In this document: piece by piece, positions 1 to 11,741 of the stretch
How positions within the stretch are numbered: the first letter of the stretch is position 1
Layout of the letters: the number at the start of each line of letters is the position of its first letter
Assembly: GCF_019797865.1 (NCBI RefSeq)
Contig: NZ_CP081869.1
Location: forward strand, 1,860,001 to 1,924,000
Source of the DNA: Chenggangzhangella methanolivorans
GTDB taxonomy: Bacteria; Pseudomonadota; Alphaproteobacteria; Rhizobiales; Methylopilaceae
Direction of reading: 5' to 3'
DNA: 64,000 bases
The notes under the pieces: model-generated
What the model saw: the letters and a program-made list of their open reading frames with translations, nothing else
Database searches by the model: none
Told to the model about the DNA's origin: nothing
Program-made: the position numbers and the translations under genes

Positions 1-567
1 GCCGAGCGCGAGCGCGAAGGCGACGAGCCCGGCGCAGGAGAGAACGCCTCCCGCGATGACCCGCAGGACGCCTTCGACGCCGGTCGCGTCGGCGGTCACG
101 GCGAAGAGGTCGCCGAGCACGCCGCCGAGGCCCGCCGGCAGCGGCCAGCTCGGGGGCGCGGGAACGAGGCCCGCGACGCCGGCGAACAGAGCGCAGGCGA
201 GCAGCCAGGAGATCAGCTTCACCTTTTCCTGCTCGACCGGCCGCTGCGTCATGAGGCGCCAGCCCCAGACGCCGATCGGGAGCACGAAGGCCGCGGCGGC
301 GAGACCGAAGGCCTGGGTGAGCAGATCGGCGAGCACGGCGCCGGCCGCGCCGAGAAGATTGTGGATCTTTCCGTCGGTGGCGTGGCTGAAGCTCGGATCC
401 TGCGCCGACCAGGTGGCGAGCGCGACGCCGGCGAGCGCAGCGATTCCGACCAGCGAGAGGCCGCCGAACTCCACGGCGCGGCGGATCAGAACCGCGCGCA
501 GTCCGTCGGGCAGCAGGCTCACGGTCTGGAAGCCGCGCGGACGGGAGCGGAGCGCGCGCATGGTCAT
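1..567 (-). CDS. ftsK: DNA translocase FtsK, N-terminal part (partial)
   Basis: This encodes the first 189 residues of FtsK, the septal DNA pump that clears chromosome dimers at division. The gene runs off the left edge, so the linker and RecA-like motor are not visible. Hydrophobic segments at about residues 34-52, 66-105, 117-135 and 166-188 match the FtsK four-helix membrane domain. The stretch TWSAQDPSFSHAT (residues 52-64) is typical of alphaproteobacterial FtsK. The start at 567 is chosen because GGGAG lies 7 bases upstream; a second ATG at 561 is in frame. It lies downstream of tesB-glnK-amtB on the same strand, a gene order common in Hyphomicrobiales. Confidence 0.9.
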   Translation of the reverse strand, partial: MTMRALRSRPRGFQTVSLLPDGLRAVLIRRAVEFGGLSLVGIAALAGVALATWSAQDPSFSHATDGKIHNLLGAAGAVLADLLTQAFGLAAAAFVLPIGVWGWRLMTQRPVEQEKVKLISWLLACALFAGVAGLVPAPPSWPLPAGLGGVLGDLFAVTADATGVEGVLRVIAGGVLSCAGLVAFALALG

Positions 568-815
568 CGAGATCTCCCGGATGCGGGGCGGCCTGCAGGC
601 GTAGGACGCGCGTCGAAGTCCGCGCGATTCTGTCCGCCTTCGTGCCGCATCCGTTACGCCAACCTGTCCTAGGTTTTTGGCCCGTCATGCGGGCCGGTCT
701 TCCTTTAGACGTTAGCCAAAGACGGTTAAGGGGCGCTTACCTCCCACGGCCCCGTGATCGGAAATTGATCGTCCGAACAGCGTCGCCTCGTTTTCGAGCC
801 GAACTCATGAACGCG
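568..815. other. ftsK upstream region
   Basis: About 250 bases lie between the ftsK start and the amtB terminator. I see no coding potential and no convincing sigma-70 hexamer pair. It should hold the ftsK promoter, because the terminator to its right would separate ftsK from amtB transcription. This is inference from layout only. Confidence 0.4.
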
Positions 816-845
816 AAAAGGCCCCGGGGTCGCCGGGGCCTTCGC
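816..845 (-). terminator. Intrinsic terminator of glnK-amtB
   Basis: A 10-bp perfect stem (818-827 with 833-842, core GGCCCCGG) and a 5-base loop are followed on the minus strand by TTTTCG. It lies about 50 bases beyond the amtB stop, as expected for a rho-independent terminator. Confidence 0.8.
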
Positions 846-893
846 TTGCTTTCGGAGAGCTCGGCGCGGTCCGCGAGGGACCGCGTCGACGGC

Positions 894-3040
<2,147 letters not shown>

Positions 3041-3902
3041 TCAGTCTTTGCGACGCCGCCGGATCAACCCTTCCTGCGCGACCGAGGCCACGAGCTCGCC
3101 CGCCTCGGTGTAGATCCGCCCGCGGGTGAAGCCGCGGGCGCCGCCCGCAAAGGGGCTGTCCTGAGTGTAGAGCAGCCACTCGTCGGCGCGGAACGGTCGG
3201 TGGAACCAGAGCGCGTGGTCGAGGCTCGCGGCCTGGATCTCGCCGGAGAACACCGTCGAGCCGTGCGCCACGAGCGCGGCGTCCAGCAGCGTCATGTCGG
3301 AGGCGTAGGCCAGCACGCATTGATGGATGGCCGGATCGTCCGGCAGCGGCGCGGTGGCGCGGATCCAGACGCTCTGCTCGGGCGGGCGCGGCTTGCCGTC
3401 GACATAGCGCATCGGGTCGCAGTGCCGGAGCTCGATCGGCCGCTCGCGCTCGAAATAGCTTCGGATCGCCTGCGGCATGGTCGGCATCATCTGCTCCTTG
3501 AGCACCTTCTCGCTCGGAGAGCTGATCGGGCCGAGGCACGTCCGGCGCGTCCATCTGGTGGGCGTAGCCCTCCTCGTCGAGATGGAACGAGGCCGCCATC
3601 GAGAAGATCGCCTGCCCGTGCTGGATGCCGTTGACGCGGCGCGTGACGAAGCTGCGCCCGTCGCGGATGCGGTCGACCTCATAGATGATCGGGGCCGCGG
3701 GATCGCCGGGCCGCATGAAGTAGCCGTGCAGCGAGTGCGGAAACCGTCCCTCGACCGTGCGGGTCGCCGCCACCAGCGCCTGGCCCACCACCTGCCCGCC
3801 GAAAACCCTCTGCCAGCCCGTCTGGGGCGACTGTCCGCGGAAGAGATTCACCTCGAGAGGCTCGAGATCGAGGATGCGCAGCAGGTCGTCGACGGCGGAC
3901 AT
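3041..3902 (-). CDS. tesB: Acyl-CoA thioesterase II (TesB), frameshifted
   Basis: TesB hydrolyses medium- and long-chain acyl-CoAs. The N-terminal hot-dog half (MSAVDDLLRILDLEPLEVNLF..., FGGQVVGQAL) and the C-terminal half (VLAYASDMTLLDAAL with the catalytic Asp, LDHALWFHRPFRADEW, VASVAQEGLIR) are both complete but in different frames. The break lies near 3517-3535, after PDVP. The span is 862 bases, one more than the 861 expected for 286 residues, so it is +1 (or -2). The start at 3902 fits the family N-terminus. It lies upstream of the glnK-amtB promoter on the same strand, the usual Hyphomicrobiales order. Confidence 0.88.
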
Positions 3903-4057
3903 CGGGCGTTGGCGCCTTCTGATGTGGATCGGCCGGGCCAGCATCGACGCGGGACCGCCGCCGTCAAGCCGAACGTTCGGTCGGCGGCGAAATGGATCCG
4001 GGCGGCGGCGCGCGGCGTTATGGACGTCAGATCGCGCTTTCCGAGGTTTTCCGCCCC

Positions 4058-4246
4058 ATGCTCACCCTCGTTCTCACCGTCTGCCTCCAGGCGGAGCCCA
4101 CCCGCTGCAAGGACGAGCGGATCGACTTCAACGGCTCGGCGACGGCGTGCCTGGTGCAGGGCTCGCCCATCATCGCCGAATGGGGATCCGACCATCCCGA
4201 ATGGACGATCAAGTCGTGGAAATGCGGACGCAGCCGCGAGGGCTGA
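4058..4246 (+). CDS. Small conserved hypothetical protein
   Basis: A 62-residue protein starting MLTLVLTVCLQAEPTRCKD and ending DHPEWTIKSWKCG... . I recognise the general pattern (short hydrophobic start, three Cys, HPxxxxxxWxC near the end) from unnamed small proteins in other Hyphomicrobiales, but no function is known to me. The three cysteines (residues 9, 17 and near 31) plus the final WKCG suggest an exported or redox-active peptide; this is inference. It lies between tesB (divergent) and the hydroxylase gene 42 bases downstream. Confidence 0.6.
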   Translation: MLTLVLTVCLQAEPTRCKDERIDFNGSATACLVQGSPIIAEWGSDHPEWTIKSWKCGRSREG

Positions 4247-4288
4247 GAGGCCGCGACGACCATTGATCCCGTGCTAGGGTCGCGCCCG

Positions 4289-5473
4289 ATGACACGCGTC
4301 GCGCCGCCCCCCTCTCCCATTCTCGACGTCGCCGTCGCAGGCGCCGGACCGACGGGGTTCGTGACGGCGCTCGCGCTGCGACGCGCGCTCGGGCCTTCGC
4401 TGCGCATCGGCGTGTTCGATCCCGGCCTCGCCCGATCCGGACCGGCCGATGCGCGCGCCTCGATGATCGCGGCGGACGGTCGACGGCTTCTGCAGGACAT
4501 CGGCGGCTGGCCGGAGACCGCCTTTCCGGTCTCAGGCCTGCGCATCACCGACAGCCGGCTCGAGGACGCGCTGCGCCCGACCTTCCTGGAGCTCGACGAC
4601 GCCGGACGCGACGAGCCCTTCGCCCATATGGTCTTCGACGCGGAACTGCGCGCGCGCCTGCGCGCCGCGGCCGACGACGGCGAGATCCCGCTCCGCGCCG
4701 AAGCGATCGACGGCTTTCATGCGGGTCCGGGCCGGCTGACGCTCGTCCTGTCGTCGGGGGAGAACGTCTCGGCGCGGCTCCTCGTCGCCGCAGACGGCGC
4801 CCGCTCCCTCGTTCGCGCCTCCGCGCGGATCGCGACCCACGCCTTCGCCTATGACCAGACCGCGCTCGTCGCGACGTTGAGCCACGACGGCCCGCATGGC
4901 GGCGTCGCCGTGCAGCACTTCCTGCCCGGCGGCCCCTTCGCCATGCTGCCGCTCGACGAGGGCCGGTCGTCTCTGGTCTGGAGCGAGCGCCGCGAGACCG
5001 CCGCGACGATGGCGGCGGCCGACGACGCGGCCTTCCTCGCCGAGGTCGAGAGGCGCGCGGGGCCCGACTATGGGGCGATCAGGCTTGCGGGCGCCCGCGG
5101 CGCCTTCCCGCTGCGCTTCCTGCTGGCGCGCAGCTTCGTGGGAACCCGCGTCGCGCTCGTGGGCGACGCCGGGCACGTGGTGCATCCGCTCGCCGGACAA
5201 GGCTTCAATCTCGCGCTGCGCGACGTCGCGGCGTTGGCGAGGGTCGTGGCGGAGGCCGCGCGGCGCGGCGACGACATCGGCTCCGATGCTTCGCTCGCGC
5301 CCTACGAGCGCGCCCGCCGGTTCGAGGCCGCGAGCCTCGGCGCGGCGACCGACGGACTCTACCGCCTGTTCTCAAGCTCCGCGACGCGCACGCTGCGGGA
5401 CGTCGGAATGGGGCTGGTCGACCGGGCGCCGGGTCTCAAGGCCAGGATCGTCGGGGCGGCGACGGGACGTTAG
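4289..5473 (+). CDS. UbiH/UbiF/VisC/COQ6-family FAD-dependent hydroxylase
   Basis: A 394-residue flavin monooxygenase of the ubiquinone-biosynthesis hydroxylase group, which hydroxylates the quinone ring using FAD, NAD(P)H and oxygen. The FAD GxGxxG motif is AGAGPTG near residue 17. The DG motif is LLVAADGARS and the second FAD motif is VALVGDAGHVVHPLAGQGFNLALRD, near residue 290. The start at 4289 is preferred because AGGG lies 10 bases upstream; a GTG at 4271 is in frame. Which ring position it modifies cannot be told from sequence. The frame is intact. Confidence 0.85.
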   Translation: MTRVAPPPSPILDVAVAGAGPTGFVTALALRRALGPSLRIGVFDPGLARSGPADARASMIAADGRRLLQDIGGWPETAFPVSGLRITDSRLEDALRPTFLELDDAGRDEPFAHMVFDAELRARLRAAADDGEIPLRAEAIDGFHAGPGRLTLVLSSGENVSARLLVAADGARSLVRASARIATHAFAYDQTALVATLSHDGPHGGVAVQHFLPGGPFAMLPLDEGRSSLVWSERRETAATMAAADDAAFLAEVERRAGPDYGAIRLAGARGAFPLRFLLARSFVGTRVALVGDAGHVVHPLAGQGFNLALRDVAALARVVAEAARRGDDIGSDASLAPYERARRFEAASLGAATDGLYRLFSSSATRTLRDVGMGLVDRAPGLKARIVGAATGR

Positions 5474-5504
5474 CGGCGCGCCATCCCAACCGAAGAGCCG
5501 GGAT

Positions 5505-5577
5505 GATCCGGGACGGCTCCAGCCACCCCTCGGAGGGCGTCGGTTCTGGATCCCGGGTCAAACCCGGGATGACGGCT
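5505..5577. repeat. Palindromic intergenic repeat (family A)
   Basis: GGATCCCGGGTCAAACCCGGGATGACGG at about 5548-5575, with a degenerate half (GATCCGGGACGG) just upstream, forms a hairpin. The same family recurs at 20436, 53079, 53936, 56795 and 61974-62566. It lies between two convergent genes. Confidence 0.75.
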
Positions 5578-5632
5578 GCGGCGGTTCCGGCGATCGCGCC
5601 ACCGGGCGACGAGACGTCGCGCTCTGGCTTCG

Positions 5633-5836
5633 TCAGCCCTCGATCGCGCGGGCCTCGTCCGGCAGCATGATCGGAATGCCGTCGCGGATCGGATAAGCGA
5701 GCTTGGCGGGCCGGGAGATCAGCTCCTGCCGTTCGGCGTCATAGCTCAGCGTCGCCTTGGTCAGCGGGCAAACCAGGATCTCGAGCAGCTTGGGGTCGAT
5801 CTGCCTGTCGGAACGGCGGTCGGTCACGTCGGTCAT
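5633..5836 (-). CDS. Trm112-family small protein
   Basis: A 67-residue protein with the Trm112/YcaR pattern [20 protein letters not shown]...[26 protein letters not shown]. In eukaryotes Trm112 activates methyltransferases; the bacterial role is not settled. Its start overlaps the stop of the Lon-domain gene by 4 bases (ATGA), so the two are translationally coupled. This neighbour pair is common in alphaproteobacteria. Confidence 0.9.
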   Translation of the reverse strand: MTDVTDRRSDRQIDPKLLEILVCPLTKATLSYDAERQELISRPAKLAYPIRDGIPIMLPDEARAIEG

Positions 5837-6501
5837 TGCAGGGACGAGCTCGCATCTCCACGGGCGCGGGCGAGATCCATCTCGGTCACGGCGACCAGGA
5901 TCTCGGCGCGGGATTTCAGGTCGGCGGCCTCGAGCAGGGCTTGCTTCTCGCGTGGACCAAACGGGCTCATCATCGCGAGCGCGTTGACGAGCGCCTCGTT
6001 CGGCGCGCGGCGGATGCCGTCCCAGTCGGCCTCAAGGCTGTTGGCCGTCAGATAGTCCTTCAAGGTCTTGAGCAGCGCCTCGCGGTCGACCTCGTCCTGG
6101 CCCTCGCCGGGCGCGAGATCGAGCGCGAACTCGGCGAAGTTCGCCTTCACCTGCCGATAGGGCGTGCCGACGCCGAGCTCCTCGACGATGCGGAACCGCG
6201 AGACGCCGGTCAGCGTCACGAGATAGCGGCCGTCTCCGGTCTCTCCAAAGGCGGTGAGCCGCCCCGCGCATCCGATGCGCACAAGGTCGGGCCGATCGTC
6301 GTCGTCGGTCTCGGGATCGGGCTGGATCATGCCGATGATCCGGTCGCCGCGGATGGCGTCCTCGATCATCGCGAGATAGCGCGGCTCGAAGATGTTGAGC
6401 GGCATCTCGCCCCGCGGCAGCAGGAGCGCGGCGCGCAGCGGGAACACCGGAATGACCTCCGGCAGATCCTCGGCCTTGTGATAGGTGACGTTCGAAGCCA
6501 T
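5833..6501 (-). CDS. Lon substrate-binding-domain protein
   Basis: A 222-residue protein covering only the N-terminal (substrate-binding) domain of Lon protease: [34 protein letters not shown], then [29 protein letters not shown]. There is no ATPase or Ser-Lys protease domain. Start 6501 ([15 protein letters not shown]) fits the family better than an in-frame upstream ATG at 6555. It sits between the CnoX-like gene (16 bases upstream) and Trm112, probably one operon. The molecular function is unknown. Confidence 0.88.
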   Translation of the reverse strand: MASNVTYHKAEDLPEVIPVFPLRAALLLPRGEMPLNIFEPRYLAMIEDAIRGDRIIGMIQPDPETDDDDRPDLVRIGCAGRLTAFGETGDGRYLVTLTGVSRFRIVEELGVGTPYRQVKANFAEFALDLAPGEGQDEVDREALLKTLKDYLTANSLEADWDGIRRAPNEALVNALAMMSPFGPREKQALLEAADLKSRAEILVAVTEMDLARARGDASSSLQ

Positions 6502-6517
6502 CGCCGGGACGAGCCTA

Positions 6518-7420
6518 TCAGGCGAACAGCAGCGACGACAGCCGCTTGCGGCCAAATACCGTGTTCTCGTCCTTAAAGCCCCAGGCCTCGAACAGCTTCA
6601 CGAGCTCCTTGCGGGCGCCGTCGTCGTTCCAGGCGCGGTCGCGCTTGACGATGTCGAGCAGGTGCTCGACCGCCTCCCTCTTGAGGCCCGCGGCCGCAAG
6701 CCCGACAGCGAGGTCGAAGCGGGACTGGTGGTCGGCGGGGTCGGCCGCGACCTTGGCCTCGAGCGGCGCGAGGTCGCCGACGGCGGCTGCGCGCTCGGCG
6801 AGATCGATCTGGGCCTTCACGGCCGCGACCGCGGCATCGCCCGCAGGCGCGGATTCGAGCGTCTCCTTGGCGCCCTGCAGGTCGCCGAGCGCGACGCGGG
6901 CGCGGGCGAGGCCGGCGAGCGCGCCGACGTCTTCCGGATCCTCGGCGAGCAGCGCCATGAAGATTTCGGCTGCGCCGGCGGCGTCGCCGGCCTCAAGCGC
7001 GCCCTCGGCTTCGGCGCGGACGTCGCCGGCCTCGTCAGGCAGCGCCTCGCCCAGCATGCGCTCGACGAAGGCCTGGACCTGCGCCTCCGGCAGCGCGCCC
7101 ATGAAGCCGTCGATCGGCTGGCCACGCTGGAAGCAGATCACCGCCGGGATCGACTGGATGCCGAGCTGCCCCGCGATCTGCGGGTGCTCGTCGATGTTCA
7201 TGGTGGCGAGCTTGACCTTGCCGCCGGCCGCCTTCACCACCTTTTCGAGCACAGGCGTCAGGGTGCGGCACGGTCCGCACCAGGGCGCCCAGAAGTCGAC
7301 GAGAACAGGAGTCTGCACAGAGGCCTGCACCACGTCGGTCATGAAGGTCTGCGTGGTGGTGGCGACGATCAGGCCGTCGGCCGGATTGGCGGCGGGCGTG
7401 TCCCCGGCGAGCATCGTCAT
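6518..7420 (-). CDS. Thioredoxin-TPR chaperedoxin (CnoX/YbbN-like)
   Basis: A 300-residue protein. The thioredoxin domain carries DFWAPWCGPCRTLTP with Cys48-x-x-Cys51, and a long alpha-helical TPR-type region follows from about residue 130. E. coli CnoX is a holdase that passes clients to GroEL; the active-site CGPC here suggests genuine redox activity, as in other alphaproteobacterial homologues. The start at 7420 has GGAG 5 bases upstream; an alternative ATG at 7414 exists. It is probably the first gene of an operon with the Lon-domain and Trm112 genes. Confidence 0.88.
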   Translation of the reverse strand: MTMLAGDTPAANPADGLIVATTTQTFMTDVVQASVQTPVLVDFWAPWCGPCRTLTPVLEKVVKAAGGKVKLATMNIDEHPQIAGQLGIQSIPAVICFQRGQPIDGFMGALPEAQVQAFVERMLGEALPDEAGDVRAEAEGALEAGDAAGAAEIFMALLAEDPEDVGALAGLARARVALGDLQGAKETLESAPAGDAAVAAVKAQIDLAERAAAVGDLAPLEAKVAADPADHQSRFDLAVGLAAAGLKREAVEHLLDIVKRDRAWNDDGARKELVKLFEAWGFKDENTVFGRKRLSSLLFA

Positions 7421-7624
7421 AAAGTCTCCGTCGTGTCGCGCGCGCGGATGCTTTCCAAGCGCCGCGCCACAGATGGGCGAAGCCAGGCGCGAATGCAAAC
7501 CTCGAGGCTCGCGCTTTTCGCCCCGCCCTGCGCGCCGCGCAGGACGCATTGGACGGATTGGCATGACGCTGCACTGCACAAAATCTGATATGGAGCGCTC
7601 GCGCGTTCAGGAGAACTAAACATC

Positions 7625-8896
7625 ATGGCAGTCGAAGCGACCACGTCCGCCCGCCGAAAAGTCGTCATCGTGGGCGGCGGTTTCGCAGGCCTTACGGCCG
7701 CGACCAAGCTCGCCAAGGCGGATGTCGACGTCACGGTTCTAGACCGCCACAACTACCACTGCTTCCAGCCCCTGCTCTATCAGGTGGCGACCGCCGAGCT
7801 GTCGCCCGCCGATATCGCCTGGCCGATCCGCCACGTCCTGCGCCGCCAGAAGAACGCCCGAGTGCTGCTCGGGGACGTGACCGCGATCGACGTCGAGGGC
7901 CGCAAGGTGGTGGCCGACACCGGGACCTTCGAATTCGACGAGCTCATCCTCGCGACCGGCGCGCGCCACTCCTATTTCGGCAATGACGACTGGGAGAAGT
8001 CGGCACCCGGCCTCAAGCGCATCGAGGACGCCACGATCATCCGCCGCCGCCTGCTGATGGCTTTCGAGCGCGCCGAGCTGTCGGAGAATCCCGCCGAGCG
8101 CGAGAGCCTCCTCACCTTCGCGATCGTGGGCGCAGGTCCGACCGGCGTCGAGCTCGCCGGCGCGATCATCGAGGTGGCGCGGCAGGTGATGCCGAGCGAA
8201 TTCCGCCACATCGACCCGCGCACCGCCCGCGTCATCCTGATCGAGGCCGGCCCCCGCGTGCTGCCGGCCTTCCCCGAGGCGCTCACCGACTACACCCGCC
8301 GCTCGCTCGAGAAGATGGGCGTCGAGGTGATGACCGACACCCGCGTGACCCATGTGGACGACAAGGGCGTCGATCTCGCCAACGGCCGCCTCGACGCCGC
8401 CACCGTGATCTGGGCCGCCGGCGTCATCGCCTCGCCGGCCGGCCGCTGGCTCGGCGCGGAGACCGACCGCGCGGGCCGGGTCATCGTCCAACCGAATCTG
8501 ACGGTGCCGGGCCACGAGAACATCTTCGTCGTCGGCGACACCGCGACGGCCAAGCGGCCCGACGGACAGGACGTCCCCGGCGTCGCCCCCGCGAAGCAGA
8601 TGGGCGCCTACGTGGCCGACGTCATCGCCTCGCGGGTCCGCGGCGCGGTGCCGCCGCCAGCATTCCACTACCGCCACCAAGGAGACGTCGCCACGATCGG
8701 CCGGCGATCTGCCGTGATCAAGATGCCCTACATGAACCTAACCGGTTTCACCGCCTGGCTCGTGTGGTGCGTGGCGCACATCTACTTCCTGATCGGAGCC
8801 CGCAACCGCATCGCGGTCGCCTTCAAGTGGGTCTGGGACTTCATGACCTTCCAGCGAGGCGCCCGTCTTATTACCGATCAGCGCGACCAGATCTGA
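7625..8896 (+). CDS. ndh: Type II NADH dehydrogenase
   Basis: A 423-residue single-subunit, non-proton-pumping NADH:quinone oxidoreductase on the inner face of the membrane. The FAD motif VVIVGGGFAGLTAATKL is near residue 13 and the NADH motif FAIVGAGPTGVELAG near residue 165. The family marker VLDRHNYHCFQPLLYQVATAELSP and the second flavin contact IFVVGDT are present. The C-terminal hydrophobic stretch (AWLVWCVAHIYFLIGARNRI) fits membrane attachment. AGGAG lies 11 bases before the ATG. The frame is intact. Confidence 0.92.
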   Translation: MAVEATTSARRKVVIVGGGFAGLTAATKLAKADVDVTVLDRHNYHCFQPLLYQVATAELSPADIAWPIRHVLRRQKNARVLLGDVTAIDVEGRKVVADTGTFEFDELILATGARHSYFGNDDWEKSAPGLKRIEDATIIRRRLLMAFERAELSENPAERESLLTFAIVGAGPTGVELAGAIIEVARQVMPSEFRHIDPRTARVILIEAGPRVLPAFPEALTDYTRRSLEKMGVEVMTDTRVTHVDDKGVDLANGRLDAATVIWAAGVIASPAGRWLGAETDRAGRVIVQPNLTVPGHENIFVVGDTATAKRPDGQDVPGVAPAKQMGAYVADVIASRVRGAVPPPAFHYRHQGDVATIGRRSAVIKMPYMNLTGFTAWLVWCVAHIYFLIGARNRIAVAFKWVWDFMTFQRGARLITDQRDQI

Positions 8897-8985
8897 CGAA
8901 AGTCTTAGCGCCAAACATTCGGAAAAGCGGAACTATGTCCTAACGGGCCGGGTTGACTCCCCATTGGGTCCGTTAGGAGGCGACG

Positions 8986-9069
8986 ATGCTTAAGGGCGGT
9001 CTCTTATGGCTTATCGGTATCCCGCTCCCGATCATCCTCATCTTGTGGTTGCTTGGATACCTGAGCTGA
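8986..9069 (+). CDS. 27-residue single-helix membrane peptide
   Basis: A very short frame, MLKGGLLWLIGIPLPIILIL then WLLGYLS, follows a perfect AGGAGG five bases upstream (8975-8980) and precedes a strong hairpin. It is almost entirely one hydrophobic helix broken by a GIPLP kink. I have the impression of similar GIP(I/L)PIIL peptides in other Hyphomicrobiales, but cannot confirm this here. The function is unknown; it may act on a membrane partner. It lies 89 bases after ndh and could be cotranscribed with it. Confidence 0.65.
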   Translation: MLKGGLLWLIGIPLPIILILWLLGYLS

Positions 9070-9086
9070 TGCCCGCATGAGGCGAC

Positions 9087-9117
9087 GTCCCGGACCGCCG
9101 AAAGGCTGGTCCGGGAC
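9087..9117. terminator. Hairpin between convergent genes
   Basis: A perfect 10-bp stem GTCCCGGACC / GGTCCGGGAC (9087-9096 with 9108-9117) has an 11-base loop. It sits between the 27-residue peptide gene and the convergent ABC permease. There is no long T-run, so termination is likely but not certain. Confidence 0.55.
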
Positions 9118-9135
9118 GGCTTCGACGCCTCTGCG

Positions 9136-11741
9136 TCACAGGCTCCTGAGGTGCCGCGCCGGCTTTTCGCCGAGCACGCGCCATGTCCCGATCAGGCCGA
9201 TCGCGATGGTCGCGGCGAGCGCGCCGGCGGAGATGATCGCCGCGCCCGCGGGATCGAACACGAACGTCACCTTCATGATCTGCGTGGTGACGCCCCAGGC
9301 GGCGAGCGACCCGACCACAAGTCCGAAGACCGCCGTCACCGCGCCCAGGATCGCATATTCGGCCGCAAACGCCGCGATCAGCCGGCCGCGCGTCGCGCCG
9401 AGCGTCTTCAGCACCACCGCCTCATAGACCCGTCTGCGATGGCCGGCCGCCAGCGCGCCAGCGAGCACCATGACGCTTGCGAGCAGCGTGACGCCGCTCG
9501 CCACCCGGATGGCGAAAGCGAGGTTCTCGACGACTGCCGAGACGGTCGTCAACGCGTCCTTCACGCGGATCGCGGTGATCGAGGCGTGGGCCTTGGTGGC
9601 GTCGCGCAGCAACTCGAACTCGCGCGCGTCCGACGCGCCGTCCGGGAACGTCACCGTGGCGAGGTTCATGTAGGGCGCGCCGCGGAAGGCGTTCGGCGAG
9701 AACACCATGAAGAAGTTGATGCCGAGCGTCTCCCAGTCGATCTCGCGGAAGTTCGCGACCTTGGCGGTGATGACCCGGCCGAGGATGTTGACCCCGACCT
9801 CGTCGCCGATCTTCAGCCCGAGCGCCTTGCCGAGGCGCTGGTCGAAGGAGACGAGCGGCTCGCCGGCGTAGTCCTTCGGCCACCAATCGCCCTCGACGAT
9901 GCGCGAGCCCTCCGGAATCTCCTCGGCGAAGGTGACGCCGCGATCGCCGCGCAGCGCCCAGCGATATTCCGGATCGACCTTCTGTTCCGACAGCGGCTCG
10001 CCCCGAATGGTCGAGAACGATCCGCGCAGCATCGGCACCATGTCGAGCTTGGCGTCCGGCTCCTTCTGCTGGACGAGCTTCGCGAAGGCGTCCTTCTCGG
10101 AGCCGGGGATGTCGAGGAAGAAGAACGCGGGCGCGCGTTGCGGCAGTTCGCGCGTGAGCTGCTGGCGGATCGAGGCGTCGATCAGGGTCAGCGTCACGAG
10201 CAGCACGAGGCCGAGGCCAAGCGACAGCACGACCGATGGCGTCAGCGCGCCCGGACGGTGGACATTGGCGAGCGCGAGGCGAAGCTCGGTGCGCTTCGGC
10301 CGCGGCGCCCAGGCGGCGAGCCGCATGATGCCGGAGGCGACGAGCCGGAGCGCCAGGAACGTCGCCGCGGTCGCGACGACGAAGGTCTGGGCGATGCGCT
10401 GGTCATAGGAGGCCGCGATCGCGAGCCAGCCGAGCGCGATGGCGAGCGCCGCGGTCGCGATCACGTAGATCGGCCGCGGATAGCGCCGCTCCGGCGCGAC
10501 GGCGTCGCGGAAGAGCGCCGCGACCGGCACGTCGTGCGCGCGCCCGAGCGGCCACACCGCGAAGGCGAGCGCGGTCAGGGCGCCGTAAGCAAGCGCAAGC
10601 AGCAGTTCGCGCGGATAGACCGAGGCTCGATCGGCAGCGGCAGCACGGTCTCGAGCGCCGCGACGGCCGCAAAGGGTATGGCCGCGCCGACCGCGAGGCC
10701 CATGGCGATGCCGACGAGCGCGATCGCGGACACCTCGACGAGATGGATGAGGAAGACCGTGCGGCCCGAAGCGCCGACGCTCTTCATGATGGCGATGGTG
10801 GCGCGCTTGCGCTCGACAAAGGCCGCGACGGCGTTCGCGACGCCGACCCCGCCGACCACGAGCGCGGCAAGGCCGACGATCGTCAGGAACTCGGTGAAGC
10901 GCCCGATGTTGCGCTCGAGCTGCGGGGCGGCGTTGAAGCGGCTGCGGGTGGAGAAGCCGGCTTCCGGCGCCTGTTTTTCGACGTCCGTCACGAGCGCGCG
11001 GGTCGCGGCGTCGGCGTCGGCGGAGGGCGGCAGCGCGACGCGGTAGGAATAGCGCACGAGGCTCCCGGGCTGCACGAGGCCGGAGCGCTTCAGCGCCTCG
11101 TCCGACACGATCATGCGCGGCCCGAAGCCGATGCCCTCGGAGAGCTTGTCGGGTTCGCGCGTCAGCGTCGCGCGGATGTCGAACTCGCTCGTGCCGACGG
11201 TGAGGCGGTCGCCGATCTTGAGGCCGAAGCGGGTGAGCACGGCCGGATCGACCGCCGCGCCGAAGCGTCCGTCCCTCTCGGAAAGCGCGTCGGAGAGCGG
11301 GATCGCAGGTTCGATCGTCGCCGCGCCGACCAGCGGCCAGGCGCGGTCGACGGCCTTGAGCTCGACCAGGGTCGCGTCGCCCGAGGCGGCGCGCGCCATG
11401 GCGCGCAGCGTCGCCACTTCCGAAACCCGGCCCTTGGACTCGAGCAGCGCGCGCTGTGGCGGGGTCGCCTCCTGGTGATGCACAGAGAACGAGGCGTCGC
11501 CGCCGAGAATCGTGCGGCCTTCGCGCGCCATCCCCTCGGTGAGGCCGCGCGCGAGCGAGCCGACGCCCGCGATCGCCGCGACGCCGAGCGCGAGGCACAT
11601 CAGGAAGACGACGAAGCCCTTTGCGCCGCCGCGCAGCTCGCGCGCGGCGAGCCGCAGGATGACGGCGAGCTTTCCGGGATTGCTGACGGACGCGGCGCGA
11701 CGGGCCGAACCCGCCGCCTCGGCATGCGGGAGGTTGGTCAC
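9136..11741 (-). CDS. ABC transporter permease, YbbP/FtsX-like, frameshifted
   Basis: A large permease with two FtsX domains. The N-terminal half (MTNLPHAEAAGSARRA..., RLAARELRGGAKGFVVFLMCLALGVAAIAGVGSL) and C-terminal half (ELRLALANVHRPGALTPSVVLSLGLGLVLLVTL, VVLKTLGATRGRLIAAFAAEYAILG) are in different frames. The break is near 10625, where GAG-GCC-TCG has become GAGCCTCG. Corrected length is 868 residues. The family has a transmembrane-helix / large periplasmic domain / three-helix arrangement and is thought to export or extract lipids or lipoproteins. Its start overlaps the ATPase gene stop by 4 bases (ATGA), so the two form one exporter. Confidence 0.88.
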
